In this document: piece by piece, positions 9,421-17,888 of the stretch
How the letters are laid out: each line of letters opens with the position of its first letter
How positions within the stretch are numbered: the stretch's first letter is position 1
DNA from: a filamentous cyanobacterium Phorm 6
Lineage (GTDB): Bacteria; Cyanobacteriota; Cyanobacteriia; Cyanobacteriales; Microcoleaceae
DNA: 52,921 nucleotides
Assembly (NCBI GenBank): GCA_003003725.1
Contig: PVWI01000004.1
Span: forward strand, 1 to 52,921
Direction: 5' to 3'
Translations under genes and position numbers: made by a program
Notes under the pieces: model-generated
The model's database searches: none
What the model was told of the DNA's origin: nothing
What the model saw: the letters and a program-made list of their open reading frames with translations, nothing else

Positions 9421-9698
9421 GACCCGACGACACCGCTCGGAAGCCGCACTTACTGCATTGCTGCATGGGTTTGGGGGATTTCTTAATGCAGTTGGGAGTC
9501 ATCAATGTTTAATGAGAAAAAAGGAACGATCGCACACCAATTCGCCCCATGCAGAAACTCGCAGGTTTGGTAGAGAAATTGGAAAGGAACAAGCGCCGTT
9601 CACTCGATAAAGCAATGTTGGGAAGGAAACCCCTGTTTCCAACGGTGAATTGTAATGGTGAAGAAGTAAATACTTTCGTCCTTTCTTCAATTCAACTT

Positions 9699-10271
9699 AT
9701 GGCAACATCTCGTCGGGTATTGATTTTTGCAGATAGCGATAATACCGTTATTGCAGCTCAAAGCTTTAATAGAAAGTTAGATTGGCTGAAAATCCGCGAC
9801 TATCTCGCCGACCCCAAAGAAGGCAGAGAAATCATTGAAATGGTCATCTATGTTGGCTTACCTCCAGCGAGAGAAAGATTTGAAGAACAGCGCAAAACTA
9901 AAGAGAAGTTTATCTATTGGGCGAGAAGTAACGGGTTTTTAGTCGTTACCAGAGAAGGCAAAGCAAAAGGGGATGAATACGAAAGTAATGTCGATATCGT
10001 GATGGCAATGGATGCTGTTGAATTGGCTTTAGAAATACGCCCCGACATTGTTGTCTTAGTGACCGGAGATTCTGACTTTGCCTATCTAGCCGAAAAGCTC
10101 CGAAGGCGAGGTATGCGGGTCGAAGTTGCATCCGTCGAACAATCTCTCGGCAATGAACTCAAAAATGCGGCTAATAGCACTGTTGATTTGATTGAAATAT
10201 TTGATGGTTTTGAACGGCAAAATAACGGTCAAAACCATTATCGAATCGGCAACACCAACCTGTTTGATTGA
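9699..10271 (+). CDS. NYN-domain (LabA/DUF88-like) putative nuclease
   Basis: A 190-residue NYN-domain protein, a PIN-like fold with expected metal-dependent RNase activity. The acidic residues lie in RVLIFADSDNTV near the start, in DEYESNVDIVMAMDAVE in the middle and in VLVTGDSDFAYLAEKL near the C terminus. I chose the ATG at 9699 because it begins just before the first beta strand. An upstream in-frame Met at 9549 would add 50 residues with no family character. It opens a co-directional run (next gene 34 nt away) that continues through the ubiquitin-like cassette to cas2. A role in RNA decay or defence is inferred from fold and context. Confidence 0.8.
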   Translation: MATSRRVLIFADSDNTVIAAQSFNRKLDWLKIRDYLADPKEGREIIEMVIYVGLPPARERFEEQRKTKEKFIYWARSNGFLVVTREGKAKGDEYESNVDIVMAMDAVELALEIRPDIVVLVTGDSDFAYLAEKLRRRGMRVEVASVEQSLGNELKNAANSTVDLIEIFDGFERQNNGQNHYRIGNTNLFD

Positions 10272-10305
10272 TTCAGTTGTTTAGCCCCAATAAGTGGTGT
10301 TTAAA

Positions 10306-10692
10306 ATGAGGGTTGCATTCACAAAAATCAATACAGACCAGCCTAGACAAACAATCAATGGCAAATTGGTAGTAGAAGAAACGAATAGGCTAGAGTACGT
10401 TAATTCCCAACTCACAGATTTAAGTCAACAGCTAGAATATTTGGGAACTGAGATAATTGCGGCCGAACAACTAGATAGAAAAGAATACATCAATCAGTTA
10501 AAGGCGCTGAAATTGTCAGTACAACGAATGGAACAGGTTTACTGTAAATTGCTGTTCGTAAGTCTTACAAGTGTGGCAGTTTTAACAATTTCATGTCTGT
10601 GGATGGGTATAACTCGTCAACCCAACTCTAACAAATCTCAACACAATACCGCCGCCGTTGCTGTTGTTTCACAACGTCATTCCGACACTTGA
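10306..10692 (+). CDS. Small coiled-coil protein with one membrane helix
   Basis: A protein of 128 residues of unknown function. It has a charged N terminus (MRVAFTKINTDQ) and a central helical/coiled region with heptad-like Leu (about 25-80). One hydrophobic segment, LLFVSLTSVAVLTISCLWMG (about residues 83-102), is followed by a polar tail, so the protein probably sits in the membrane with most of its mass on one side. A GTG at 10294 could add four residues; the ATG at 10306 is preferred. It lies between the NYN gene and the ubiquitin-like gene and may anchor or tether a partner. No homology is recognised. Confidence 0.6.
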   Translation: MRVAFTKINTDQPRQTINGKLVVEETNRLEYVNSQLTDLSQQLEYLGTEIIAAEQLDRKEYINQLKALKLSVQRMEQVYCKLLFVSLTSVAVLTISCLWMGITRQPNSNKSQHNTAAVAVVSQRHSDT

Positions 10693-10722
10693 TTGAATTT
10701 CCCCGAACTAAAGGAGATATAA

Positions 10723-10929
10723 ATGAGAGCAATTATCAATGGCAAGTTAGTAGACTTGCCCGTCGGTGCAACCGTTGAAGAACTAAGAGCCAGATTACCT
10801 GAAATTGGCAACGATGATGTGATGGAAGAAGGCTTTGGAGGAACAAAGCCCTTAAAAGAAACTGATGCTCTCAAAGAAGGCTCCAAAGTTTGGACTGTTC
10901 CTAAAATTGTTAAAGGTCAGGAGGATTAA
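10723..10929 (+). CDS. Ubiquitin-like beta-grasp protein (ThiS/Multi-ubiquitin-like)
   Basis: A 68-residue single-domain beta-grasp protein and likely protein modifier. It reads INGKLVDLPVGATVEELRAR (first hairpin and helix) and ends SKVWTVPKIVKGQED. A strong ribosome site, AAGGAGAT at 10711-10718, fixes the start. There is no terminal Gly-Gly; the only candidate is one Gly four residues from the end, followed by QED. Its identity as a modifier rests largely on context: an E2-like gene starts 3 nt later and a JAB-E1 fusion follows. A pure sulfur-carrier role is less likely because no thiamine or molybdopterin genes are nearby. Processing by the adjacent JAB domain is inference. Confidence 0.7.
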   Translation: MRAIINGKLVDLPVGATVEELRARLPEIGNDDVMEEGFGGTKPLKETDALKEGSKVWTVPKIVKGQED

Positions 10930-10931
10930 TC

Positions 10932-11417
10932 ATGGCGATCGCAATTAGTGCTGGCATATCGGGATTTCATCCAGCAGCGCGAATTATTGCAGAACTCAAA
11001 GTATTGGAAAAAGTAGCTAAAAATGCGGTGGTGGGATGCAAAACGATTGGCGGCATTCAATATACAGCAGTTCTAGTAAAAGGAATGCCTTTATCTTCCC
11101 AAAAGTTTACGGTATCAAACTCCGATGTACTCTTCTTGTTACCGCCGGAATACCCCAGTCTCCCCCCCATTGGCTGCTACCTAAACTACCCTTGGAATAC
11201 CGTAGGACAAGGAGACCATCACTTTACCAGACAAAGTTATTACGGCGCGCCTTTTTTAAGCGAAGAAGGATGGTATTGGTACTGCGTGGGATTGGGCGGC
11301 GGTTTTAATCGGGAAAGATGGCTTAATTCTTGGCGACCTCACAATAATCCTGAAAACGGACACAATCTCGCTACCCTGTTTGTCACGGTGCGTCACGCTG
11401 TCAATAGCGAGGATTAA
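10932..11417 (+). CDS. Prokaryotic E2 (UBC-like) conjugating enzyme
   Basis: A 161-residue UBC-fold protein. The diagnostic strand-loop FLLPPEYPSLPPIGCYLN (about 68-85) matches the P..YP..PP core of E2 enzymes. It is followed by EEGWYWYCVGLG, in which Cys118 is the candidate thioester cysteine, then a W...W pair and a C-terminal helix HNLATLFVTVRHAV. It resembles the prokaryotic E2 families found next to JAB and ThiF genes. The ribosome site AGGAGG at 10919-10924 overlaps the end of the ubiquitin-like gene, so the two are translationally coupled. The exact E2 subfamily and the catalytic Cys need alignment or structure prediction. Confidence 0.7.
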   Translation: MAIAISAGISGFHPAARIIAELKVLEKVAKNAVVGCKTIGGIQYTAVLVKGMPLSSQKFTVSNSDVLFLLPPEYPSLPPIGCYLNYPWNTVGQGDHHFTRQSYYGAPFLSEEGWYWYCVGLGGGFNRERWLNSWRPHNNPENGHNLATLFVTVRHAVNSED

Positions 11418-11456
11418 TTATTATTTACTAACGCACTTCCTTCCCGAACAAAAAAC

Positions 11457-12830
11457 ATGAACAATTTCCACAAATCTCCAGACTTTTCTCTTCACATTCC
11501 TCCCTCAATGTGGAATAGTTTCCGCCAAGCTATGCTGAGCGCGCGAAAAACTAATGAAGAGGTTATCGGTTTTTTATTCTGCCAGCGCCATCAAATATCC
11601 AAACGTCAAATCCGGTATTTTCCAAAAGCTTGGGTAGTACCCGCTCCTGATTGCTACGAACATCAATCTGCTTATGGGTTAGCCCTCAAAGAAGAATTTC
11701 ACCTCTACTTACTGGAAAACTACCTGAGCAAGGGCAGATTAGATGTTGTTCACGTTCACACCCATGCAGGTCAAGAAACCCCTTGTTTTTCTTGTGTGGA
11801 CGATAAGTACGAGTCAGAATATGCTAGATTTCTCAGCTCTAATTTTCCTGATAAACATCGATTAATTTCCGGTGTATTTGACGAATCAATGCAGCAATCG
11901 GAATTCCGCATTTGGCATAAAAAAGGAAATTCCTGTGAGGCTGTTAATTTCTACCCATCCTGGTTTGAAATTGCACAAGAGCAAAACTGTCTACCAGAAT
12001 CAGATTTGATGTTTGCCCGTCAAAAAGTGTTTGGAGAAGTATTTCAACGGCAGTTGAGCGAACTTACCGTTACGTTAATTGGCTGTGGGGGAATCGGGGC
12101 AGTTTTTGCCGAACAGCTAGGTCGTTTGGGTGTCAAAAAATGGCTGTTAGTTGACCCAGACCGCCTAGAAGTCGTTAACCTCAATCGAATGCCGGGAGCA
12201 ACGCGGCAAATGGCAGACCAACAATGGCACAAGGTCGAATATGTCAAGCAACTGATTAAAAAGATTTACTCCACAGGTTCCTGCGTCAAAACCATACCCA
12301 ATTCTATTGAACACAAAACCGCCGAACGAGAAATAGCCGCTTCCGATTTAATCGTCGTAGCTACCGACAATCACCGTTCTCGACAAGTTGCTCAAGAATT
12401 AGCCCTGAAATATATGCGGCCTCTCGTTTGCCTGGGCACTCACATCGATATCAAACCGGATGGGGTTCCTCGAATGTACTGCCGCGTTACTGTTCCCCCG
12501 CTGGGAGGTGGCTGGTGTTTGATGTGCGGCAACATCATCAACTTGCAAAGAGCTGCACTAGAAGCCGCTCCTGTTGAAATTGAAAATCTTGCCTCGCAAG
12601 CAGGTTATTTGGAAGGGATTAACGACCCGGCTGTATTTTGGTTGAACAGCATTTGTGCGAGCACGGGAGTTGGGGTTATTCAGGGTATGGTCAGCGGCTT
12701 TTTAAACGTCGAAGAGGGGTTAGATTGGATCTATCAATTCCCTCAGTGTCAGTGGCAGCACACTAATACTGACTATTTGAAAACTCCTGATTGTTATTTT
12801 TGCAGTTCGGACGATCGTGATTTAGCTTAA
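11457..12830 (+). CDS. JAB deubiquitinase-like / E1 (ThiF) fusion protein
   Basis: A 457-residue fusion. The N-terminal JAB/JAMM metallopeptidase domain (about 1-165) has Glu35, His101-x-His103, Ser112 and Asp115. Spacing is close to the JAMM signature, with one extra residue and Ala in place of Pro after the second His. The C-terminal E1/ThiF adenylyltransferase domain (about 200-457) has the nucleotide loop GCGGIG at 209-214 and VDPDRLEVVNLNR at 232-244. It also has Cys pairs at 354/357 and near the C terminus (CYFC) that should bind zinc. The protein would both mature or remove the modifier and activate it. It is the last gene of the conjugation cassette; the reverse transcriptase gene starts 31 nt downstream. 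Confidence 0.85.
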   Translation: MNNFHKSPDFSLHIPPSMWNSFRQAMLSARKTNEEVIGFLFCQRHQISKRQIRYFPKAWVVPAPDCYEHQSAYGLALKEEFHLYLLENYLSKGRLDVVHVHTHAGQETPCFSCVDDKYESEYARFLSSNFPDKHRLISGVFDESMQQSEFRIWHKKGNSCEAVNFYPSWFEIAQEQNCLPESDLMFARQKVFGEVFQRQLSELTVTLIGCGGIGAVFAEQLGRLGVKKWLLVDPDRLEVVNLNRMPGATRQMADQQWHKVEYVKQLIKKIYSTGSCVKTIPNSIEHKTAEREIAASDLIVVATDNHRSRQVAQELALKYMRPLVCLGTHIDIKPDGVPRMYCRVTVPPLGGGWCLMCGNIINLQRAALEAAPVEIENLASQAGYLEGINDPAVFWLNSICASTGVGVIQGMVSGFLNVEEGLDWIYQFPQCQWQHTNTDYLKTPDCYFCSSDDRDLA

Positions 12831-12860
12831 TCAACACAAAGTCAAGGAAACAACGGAATT

Positions 12861-13853
12861 ATGTTAACAGAATATTCCCCTGATGTAAACAACAGCCGAG
12901 ATTTTTTATCAACATCCCTTGTTGCAGAATTTCTCAGCATTGAGAACTTTCGCCAAGCTTGGAAAAAAGTAGCAGCCAATCAAGGCGCGGCTGGCATTGA
13001 TGGAGAAACTATTGATAATTTCCAGCAAAATTTGAATGTCAACCTCTCTCAACTGCGAGAATCTGTTGCTAACAGCACCTATCAAGCCCATCCCTGCAAA
13101 CAAGTTTTAATCCCTAAAAATCAAGGCAGTTGGCGAGAATTGAAAATCCCAGCAGTCAGAGATAGAATTGTTCAACAAGCTTTATTGAATGTTCTTGCCC
13201 CAGTTTGGGAAAGTAAGTTTTCTTGCTGTAGTTTTGCCTATCGTCCTAACCTTTCTTACTTGGATGCTGTAGAAGCCGTGGCTCGCTGGCGAGATTTGGG
13301 TTATGGTTGGGTACTGGATGCAGATATCACTCAGTATTTTGATAATATTGACCACCAGCGGTTGCTCAGAGAGATTAGGAAGGAAATCGATAATCCAGGG
13401 CTTCTTTGCTTGATTAAATCTTGGATTGCGGTTGGGTTATTGACTCAAGAGGGAGTTGTTAGAACTGAAAAAGGGATTCCTCAAGGAGCTGTAATTTCGC
13501 CGCTGCTAGCTAATATTTACCTGGATGAGTTCGACAAGTTTTTTGCCAATTCTGACCTTCAGTTAGTCCGCTATGCCGATGATTTTGTAGTATTGGCTCG
13601 CACTAAAGAGCGGATTGTTCGCGCTTGCTCTGATGTGGAACGGCTGCTCAATTCGATCGGGTTAGCGCTGCATCCTGATAAAACTCAAGTTACTAATTTC
13701 GATCGGGGGTTCCGATTTTTAGGTCACGGTTTTTTGGAGAGTGCTATCTTTCCTTTGGAATCGCCTAAAGCTCTAGGAAAATCGGGAGCAAAACAGAGTA
13801 AAGCTAGTAAAAAAAAAGGCTCGCGCTCCCCACAGAAGGGAAAGAGAAAGTAG
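12861..13853 (+). CDS. CRISPR-associated reverse transcriptase (group II intron-like), N-terminal half of split RT-Cas1
   Basis: A 330-residue RT of the group II intron/CRISPR class. It has GIDGETI (residues 46-52), the KIPAVRDRIVQQAL region, the first catalytic Asp in DADITQYFDNID (Asp155), GIPQGAVISPLLANIY (205-220) and YADD at 238-241. There is no maturase-endonuclease HNH domain and no intron structure around it, and it lies directly before cas1. That points to spacer acquisition from RNA. The last 12 codons after the A9 tract at 13809-13817 (reading GSRSPQKGKRK) look unlike protein family sequence. The alternative frame continues openly into Cas1. The gene is therefore probably a split form of an RT-Cas1 fusion. 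There is no N-terminal Cas6 domain. Confidence 0.9.
   Translation: MLTEYSPDVNNSRDFLSTSLVAEFLSIENFRQAWKKVAANQGAAGIDGETIDNFQQNLNVNLSQLRESVANSTYQAHPCKQVLIPKNQGSWRELKIPAVRDRIVQQALLNVLAPVWESKFSCCSFAYRPNLSYLDAVEAVARWRDLGYGWVLDADITQYFDNIDHQRLLREIRKEIDNPGLLCLIKSWIAVGLLTQEGVVRTEKGIPQGAVISPLLANIYLDEFDKFFANSDLQLVRYADDFVVLARTKERIVRACSDVERLLNSIGLALHPDKTQVTNFDRGFRFLGHGFLESAIFPLESPKALGKSGAKQSKASKKKGSRSPQKGKRK
13809..13817 (+). other. A9 tract at the RT/Cas1 frame junction (slippage or frameshift site)
   Basis: Nine consecutive A residues form codons AAA AAA AAA in the RT frame. Adding one A in the transcript, or a -1 ribosomal shift here, moves reading into the cas1 frame. That frame is open from 13811 through the whole of cas1 and has a TAA just upstream of the tract (13808-13810). 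Confidence 0.6.
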
Positions 13854-13858
13854 AGGTA

Positions 13859-14956
13859 GTGCCGCTATCCCCTGCAATAGATCCTGTTTGCTTGGCAGAT
13901 GTTGAATCTGAAAGCGAGCAAAAAGCTTCTAAAAATATTTGGAACCAAGAAATGGCAACTCTTTATTTGATCGAGCAAGGAACAGCAGTTTATAAGGAAA
14001 ATTTGCGGTTTGTGATTTGGGTGGACGATGAGCCGAGGAAGGAAATTCCGATTCGCGAGGTGGAGCGAATTTTGGTATTTGGCAATATCCAAGTTTCGAC
14101 TCAGGCTATTCATGCTTGCCTGCAAGAACAAATTTTGATATTGTTTTTGAATTCATCCGGTTACTATAAGGGCCATCTCTGGAATTGGGAATCCAGCCAT
14201 CAGGGTAATGAATTGATGCAAATTGAGAAGCGTCAAGATGCGACGTTTCAATTTCAAGTCTCTCAAGCTATTGTGCGGGGAAAGCTGCTGAATTCTAAGC
14301 AGTTGTTGTTGCGGTTAAATCGCAAGCGAAAAGAAGCGGATGTGGTTAGAGCGATCGCGGGTATTAGTTCTGATATTGAGGCTCTTGCTACCGTTAATAA
14401 TGTGGATAGTTTGCGAGGTTATGAAGGCATTGGTGCAGCGCGATATTTTCCAGCCTTTGGTAAGCTGCTCGCGAATCCGAGCTTTAATTTTTCGCTGCGA
14501 AACCGCCAACCTCCTACCGATCCGGTCAATTCTTTATTGAGTTTTGGCTACACTCTATTATTCAATAATGTGCTGAGTTTGATAGTAGCTGAGGGGCTAT
14601 CTCCTTATTTTGCTAATTTCCACTATGGAGAAGACAAAAAGCCTTATCTCGCTTTTGACTTAATGGAGGAATTTCGATCGCCGATTGTTGATAGTTTTGT
14701 ATTGAAACTCATCAATAACTCGATTTTCAAGCTGACTGATTTTGAAAGGGTTGTCAGTACGGGAGGAATTTATTTATGTTCTGGACCGAGGCGTTCGTTT
14801 ATCGAGCAGTTTGAAAGGCGGATGAACGAACAGATTTCTCATCCCGATTTACAATCTCCGGTTTCTTATCGAGAAGCAATTCAATTGCAGGTGCGCCGCT
14901 ATAAGCGCAGTTTGGTGCATGGGGTTCCATATCAGCCTTTTCTGAGAACAGTATAG
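13859..14956 (+). CDS. cas1: Cas1 integrase, C-terminal half of split RT-Cas1
   Basis: The CRISPR spacer integrase. The Cas1 domain starts at the internal ATG at 13952 (MATLYLIEQGTAVYKEN). The GTG at 13859 adds a 31-residue linker, and the frame stays open back to 13811 inside the A9 tract. Metal-ligand positions are visible as Glu in RGYEGIGAARYF, His in FHYGEDKKPYLAFDL and the following Asp. The family is that of type III/RT-linked Cas1. It is followed by cas2 after 14 nt and by leader and array 1. Whether Cas1 is made alone (from GTG or ATG) or fused to RT by slippage cannot be decided from sequence. Confidence 0.92.
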   Translation: MPLSPAIDPVCLADVESESEQKASKNIWNQEMATLYLIEQGTAVYKENLRFVIWVDDEPRKEIPIREVERILVFGNIQVSTQAIHACLQEQILILFLNSSGYYKGHLWNWESSHQGNELMQIEKRQDATFQFQVSQAIVRGKLLNSKQLLLRLNRKRKEADVVRAIAGISSDIEALATVNNVDSLRGYEGIGAARYFPAFGKLLANPSFNFSLRNRQPPTDPVNSLLSFGYTLLFNNVLSLIVAEGLSPYFANFHYGEDKKPYLAFDLMEEFRSPIVDSFVLKLINNSIFKLTDFERVVSTGGIYLCSGPRRSFIEQFERRMNEQISHPDLQSPVSYREAIQLQVRRYKRSLVHGVPYQPFLRTV

Positions 14957-14970
14957 CTGTAGCTGGTTTC

Positions 14971-15243
14971 ATGGTTGTTGTAATGTATGACATTCCTGAT
15001 GACAAAAGGCGGGTGAAGCTGTCTAATTTTCTGGAGGGCTACGGGCGCAGAATTCAGTGGTCGGTTTTTGAGTGTTTTATCAGCTTGGATGAGATGCGCC
15101 AACTGCACCAGAAGGTAAAAAAACTGGTGAAGGCAGAGGAGGATGATGTTCGTTTCTATTGGATACCGACTGAAGCTGCGTCGATGGTGTTAACTATTGG
15201 CAGCGAAAAGTCGGAACCGCCTCCAAAGTATTATGTAATCTAG
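14971..15243 (+). CDS. cas2: Cas2
   Basis: A 90-residue Cas2, the dimeric scaffold of the Cas1-Cas2 integration complex. It opens MVVVMYDIPDDKRRVKL with the conserved Asp after the first strand, then GYGRRIQWSVFECFI and RFYWIPTEA. Length is normal. It is the last gene of the plus-strand run and faces directly into the leader of array 1. A decayed paralogue lies at 40890-41108 beside array 3. Confidence 0.93.
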   Translation: MVVVMYDIPDDKRRVKLSNFLEGYGRRIQWSVFECFISLDEMRQLHQKVKKLVKAEEDDVRFYWIPTEAASMVLTIGSEKSEPPPKYYVI

Positions 15244-15613
15244 GTTTTAGCCAATATTGATGGGTAGGTTTGGTACGGGTTATCTTCATCGACGCACCTC
15301 ACCGGGCTTTGTTAGTGAATCGGGGATGAGGTGTGGAGATACGAGATTTCGATTTCGGTTTTTCCGACACAAATCCGTCAAAGCCTTGAAAAGTAAGGTT
15401 TTTGATACTTAAAGGGAGTGGCCGTGCGTTCATCGACGCACCTCGCCAAATCTCTGAAACCCTGATTTTTTGGTTGACCTGCGTCGATGCTTTACCCTGA
15501 TTGGGTTTGAGGCGGGTGATCGGACTGTTTTTGGTGGCGATCGGTGGTATATTTAGGTGGTGCGTCGATTTGACGGCTGAAATCCACTCTGGGTATAGGC
15601 TCTGCGGCGAACG
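15244..15613 (+). promoter_or_regulatory. Leader of CRISPR array 1
   Basis: This is non-coding sequence between cas2 and the first repeat. Positions 15433-15613 are homologous to the same 181-nt span before array 2 (30280-30460); the last 50 or so nt before the repeat are essentially identical. A GGTGCGTCGA-type motif occurs four times: inverted at 15289-15298 and 15433-15442, direct at 15480-15488 (weaker) and 15559-15568. These are candidate binding sites for integration host factors or a regulator. The promoter for the array should lie here, but I cannot fix its hexamers. Confidence 0.75.
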
Positions 15614-16896
15614 CCCTACCGATGGGTTTAAATCGGATTAGTTGGAAACAAATAGAAAATGACCGTATCATCCCCTACTTCCCCTACCGATGGGTTTAAA
15701 TCGGATTAGTTGGAAACTTAGGGATACTGCAGGAACCTCTCCTTCCTTAAGCCCTACCGATGGGTTTAAATCGGATTAGTTGGAAACGAAAAGCAAGTCA
15801 TCGCCCTCATCGCCAGAAATAACCCTACCGATGGGTTTAAATCGGATTAGTTGGAAACTAGGGATAAGTAAAAATTGTGCTTACTTTATTACCTAAAGAA
15901 GCCCTACCGATGGGTTTAAATCGGATTAGTTGGAAACCTAGAGTTGTCTTCTGGGTTGATCGTTATTTGAAAGCGACCCTACCGATGGGTTTAAATCGGA
16001 TTAGTTGGAAACACATTGGTCAATTCCATCTTTCAGAGATTGCCTAAGTACCCCTACCGATGGGTTTAAATCGGATTAGTTGGAAACAGAAACAGCTTCT
16101 TCTGCTGTGACTAATTTTTTTTTTTCCCTACCGATGGGTTTAAATCGGATTAGTTGGAAACGCCAGTTATCGTATCGTTATTCAAATCGCCCCGAAGCAA
16201 ACCCTACCGATGGGTTTAAATCGGATTAGTTGGAAACGTTTCCCTAGTTAAATTACCTACCTAGGTTGATTGCCCTACCGATGGGTTTAAATCGGATTAG
16301 TTGGAAACTTGGGAAGCCATAACGACATGAAGCTATTTGGAATCCCCCTACCGATGGGTTTAAATCGGATTAGTTGGAAACTGAAATTCTCCAGATTCTG
16401 GAGCTGAGTGTTTTGTTTCCCTACCGATGGGTTTAAATCGGATTAGTTGGAAACTTTCTTAGTTCCGTCAGTTTTTGCTGAAGGGCATCATCCCTACCGA
16501 TGGGTTTAAATCGGATTAGTTGGAAACAAAAATTGTAGCTCTCAGCATTAACTTTTATCCCTACCGATGGGTTTAAATCGGATTAGTTGGAAACGTCGTC
16601 GGCATTAGTTAGGATTTTGGCCATGGTGTTTATCCCTACCGATGGGTTTAAATCGGATTAGTTGGAAACAGGGTATCGTTGTCCCCCAATCCGAAGATTT
16701 CTTCGGAAAAGAGACCCTACCGATGGGTTTAAATCGGATTAGTTGGAAACGATGTGACTCCGCCGAAGTGGCGGGTGTAGGAGTTGGCCCTACCGATGGG
16801 TTTAAATCGGATTAGTTGGAAACACCCATTCCGTACCTCCTACCCAGAACCAACGTCCTGCCCTACCGATGGGTTTAAATCGGATTAGTTGGAAGC
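15614..16896 (+). CRISPR. CRISPR array 1: 18 repeats of 36 nt, 17 spacers
   Basis: The repeat is 36 nt, begins CCCTACCGAT and ends GATTAGTTGGAAAC. Its internal stem CCGAT/ATCGG encloses an 8-nt loop GGGTTTAA. Repeats are essentially uniform; the last (16861-16896) ends GGAAGC instead of GGAAAC and marks the distal end. Spacers are about 31-45 nt. The leader and cas1-cas2 lie on the left, so transcription runs on the plus strand. Repeats match the leader-proximal half of array 2, so both arrays serve the same machinery, presumably the type III-B complex between them. Confidence 0.98.
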
Positions 16897-16902
16897 CACG
16901 AA

Positions 16903-16926
16903 AAAACCGCTGTTTAAGGCGGTTTT
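16903..16926. terminator. Hairpin between array 1 and the convergent membrane-protein gene
   Basis: AAAACCGC at 16903-16910 pairs perfectly with GCGGTTTT at 16919-16926 around an 8-nt loop. Flanking A and T runs let it act in both directions, ending array 1 and the minus-strand gene at 16986. Confidence 0.7.
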
Positions 16927-16985
16927 ACTTTGAGATAGCGTAATTATCATTAATACCGATCGCCCAAAATTGACGAACTACCAAA

Positions 16986-17789
16986 TCACGATCGCCCATT
17001 TCGGCGCAAACGCTCGATCGCCACCAGCAAAGCCGTAGAACCGATGTAGGTAGTGCCAAAACTCCAAGCAAAGCTGATAGTACCCACAAACGCACCGTGT
17101 AAAGGAGTGGGCGGTTCTAAAACAAGAGTCGCTTGAGCGGGAGAAGACGGCGAATCGCCCTGCAATCCCTGTGTCCCCAAACTGCTAACATCCGCCGTTG
17201 CAAATAGCAATTGCCCCAGCGCCATATAGTACAGCAAACCTTGAGCAACAAAAGCTAAAAAACGACCGCTACGAGACATCCACTGATGACTTCCCGTGAG
17301 ATGTTTTTTATGGTCTAAATAAGCATCACTGAGAGAAGTACCCTCCAAAATGCCCGAACCCATTAAAGCAACAGCTTCAGTTATCGGAATTTGACTCCCA
17401 AACATGGGAATAGCAATACCGGCACCTCCACTGAGCAAATACAGCAACAAATTGCTAGAAATGTAGGTAGAAACTAAACTAGCCACATAAAACGTACCCA
17501 ATACTGCCACCGCTGCATAATTAAACAAATCCGGCTGATTAACTACAATTTCCCCGCTTCTATCTATTGTCAGTCTTTCATTAGTATTTGCTGTCAAATC
17601 ATCATTGAGTTCGGCCCACTCCGGTGCTAAAGCCGATTCACTGAATTGTTGTTCTGAATTGCGATTATTCCTGGGCATTGTAGCAGTATTACCGCGATTC
17701 CTGTTGTTACCTAAAATTTGTTGGGCATCAGTACCTGGTGTTTGCCGTTGATGGCCGTTGCTTCTGGGACGTTTTCTCTGAAGTTTCAT
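16986..17789 (-). CDS. Hypothetical membrane protein with disordered N terminus
   Basis: A 267-residue protein from the ATG at 17789; earlier in-frame Met residues fall in an intergenic GAAGGAA tract and would add only Ser/Phe-rich sequence. Residues 1-60 are basic, Asn/Arg/Gln-rich and probably disordered. Then come about four hydrophobic segments (near YAAVAVLGTFYVASLVS, LLLYLLSGGAGIAIPMFG, FLAFVAQGLLYYMALG and FVGTISFAWSFGTTYIGSTA). No family is recognised. It lies between array 1 and the csx3 region on the opposite strand and may be unrelated to CRISPR. An ancillary membrane role cannot be excluded. Confidence 0.65.
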   Translation of the reverse strand: MKLQRKRPRSNGHQRQTPGTDAQQILGNNRNRGNTATMPRNNRNSEQQFSESALAPEWAELNDDLTANTNERLTIDRSGEIVVNQPDLFNYAAVAVLGTFYVASLVSTYISSNLLLYLLSGGAGIAIPMFGSQIPITEAVALMGSGILEGTSLSDAYLDHKKHLTGSHQWMSRSGRFLAFVAQGLLYYMALGQLLFATADVSSLGTQGLQGDSPSSPAQATLVLEPPTPLHGAFVGTISFAWSFGTTYIGSTALLVAIERLRRNGRS

Positions 17790-17791
17790 AT

Positions 17792-17877
17792 TTGAAGGAA
17801 GAAGGAAGAAGGAAGAGGAAAGAAGGAAGAAGGAAGAGGGGGAGAGTGGGAGAATTACCAATTACCAATTACCAACA
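17792..17877. repeat. Heptanucleotide-type tandem repeats
   Basis: Two short tandem tracts are seen: GAAGGAA-type units (17794-17840) and AATTACC units repeated about three times (17853-17876). Such heptamer repeats are frequent between cyanobacterial genes. No coding function is supported. Confidence 0.7.
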
Positions 17878-17888
17878 GTCAACTGTCT

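Noticed and set aside
12861-13853. Group II intron or retron
   Set aside because: The RT has no maturase endonuclease domain, no domain V/VI-like RNA structure or msr/msd was seen, and cas1 follows directly.
16162-16201. Self-targeting of the RTX-like gene at 47531-48652 by this spacer
   Set aside because: Peptide similarity is clear but nucleotide matches are scattered and too few for a protospacer.
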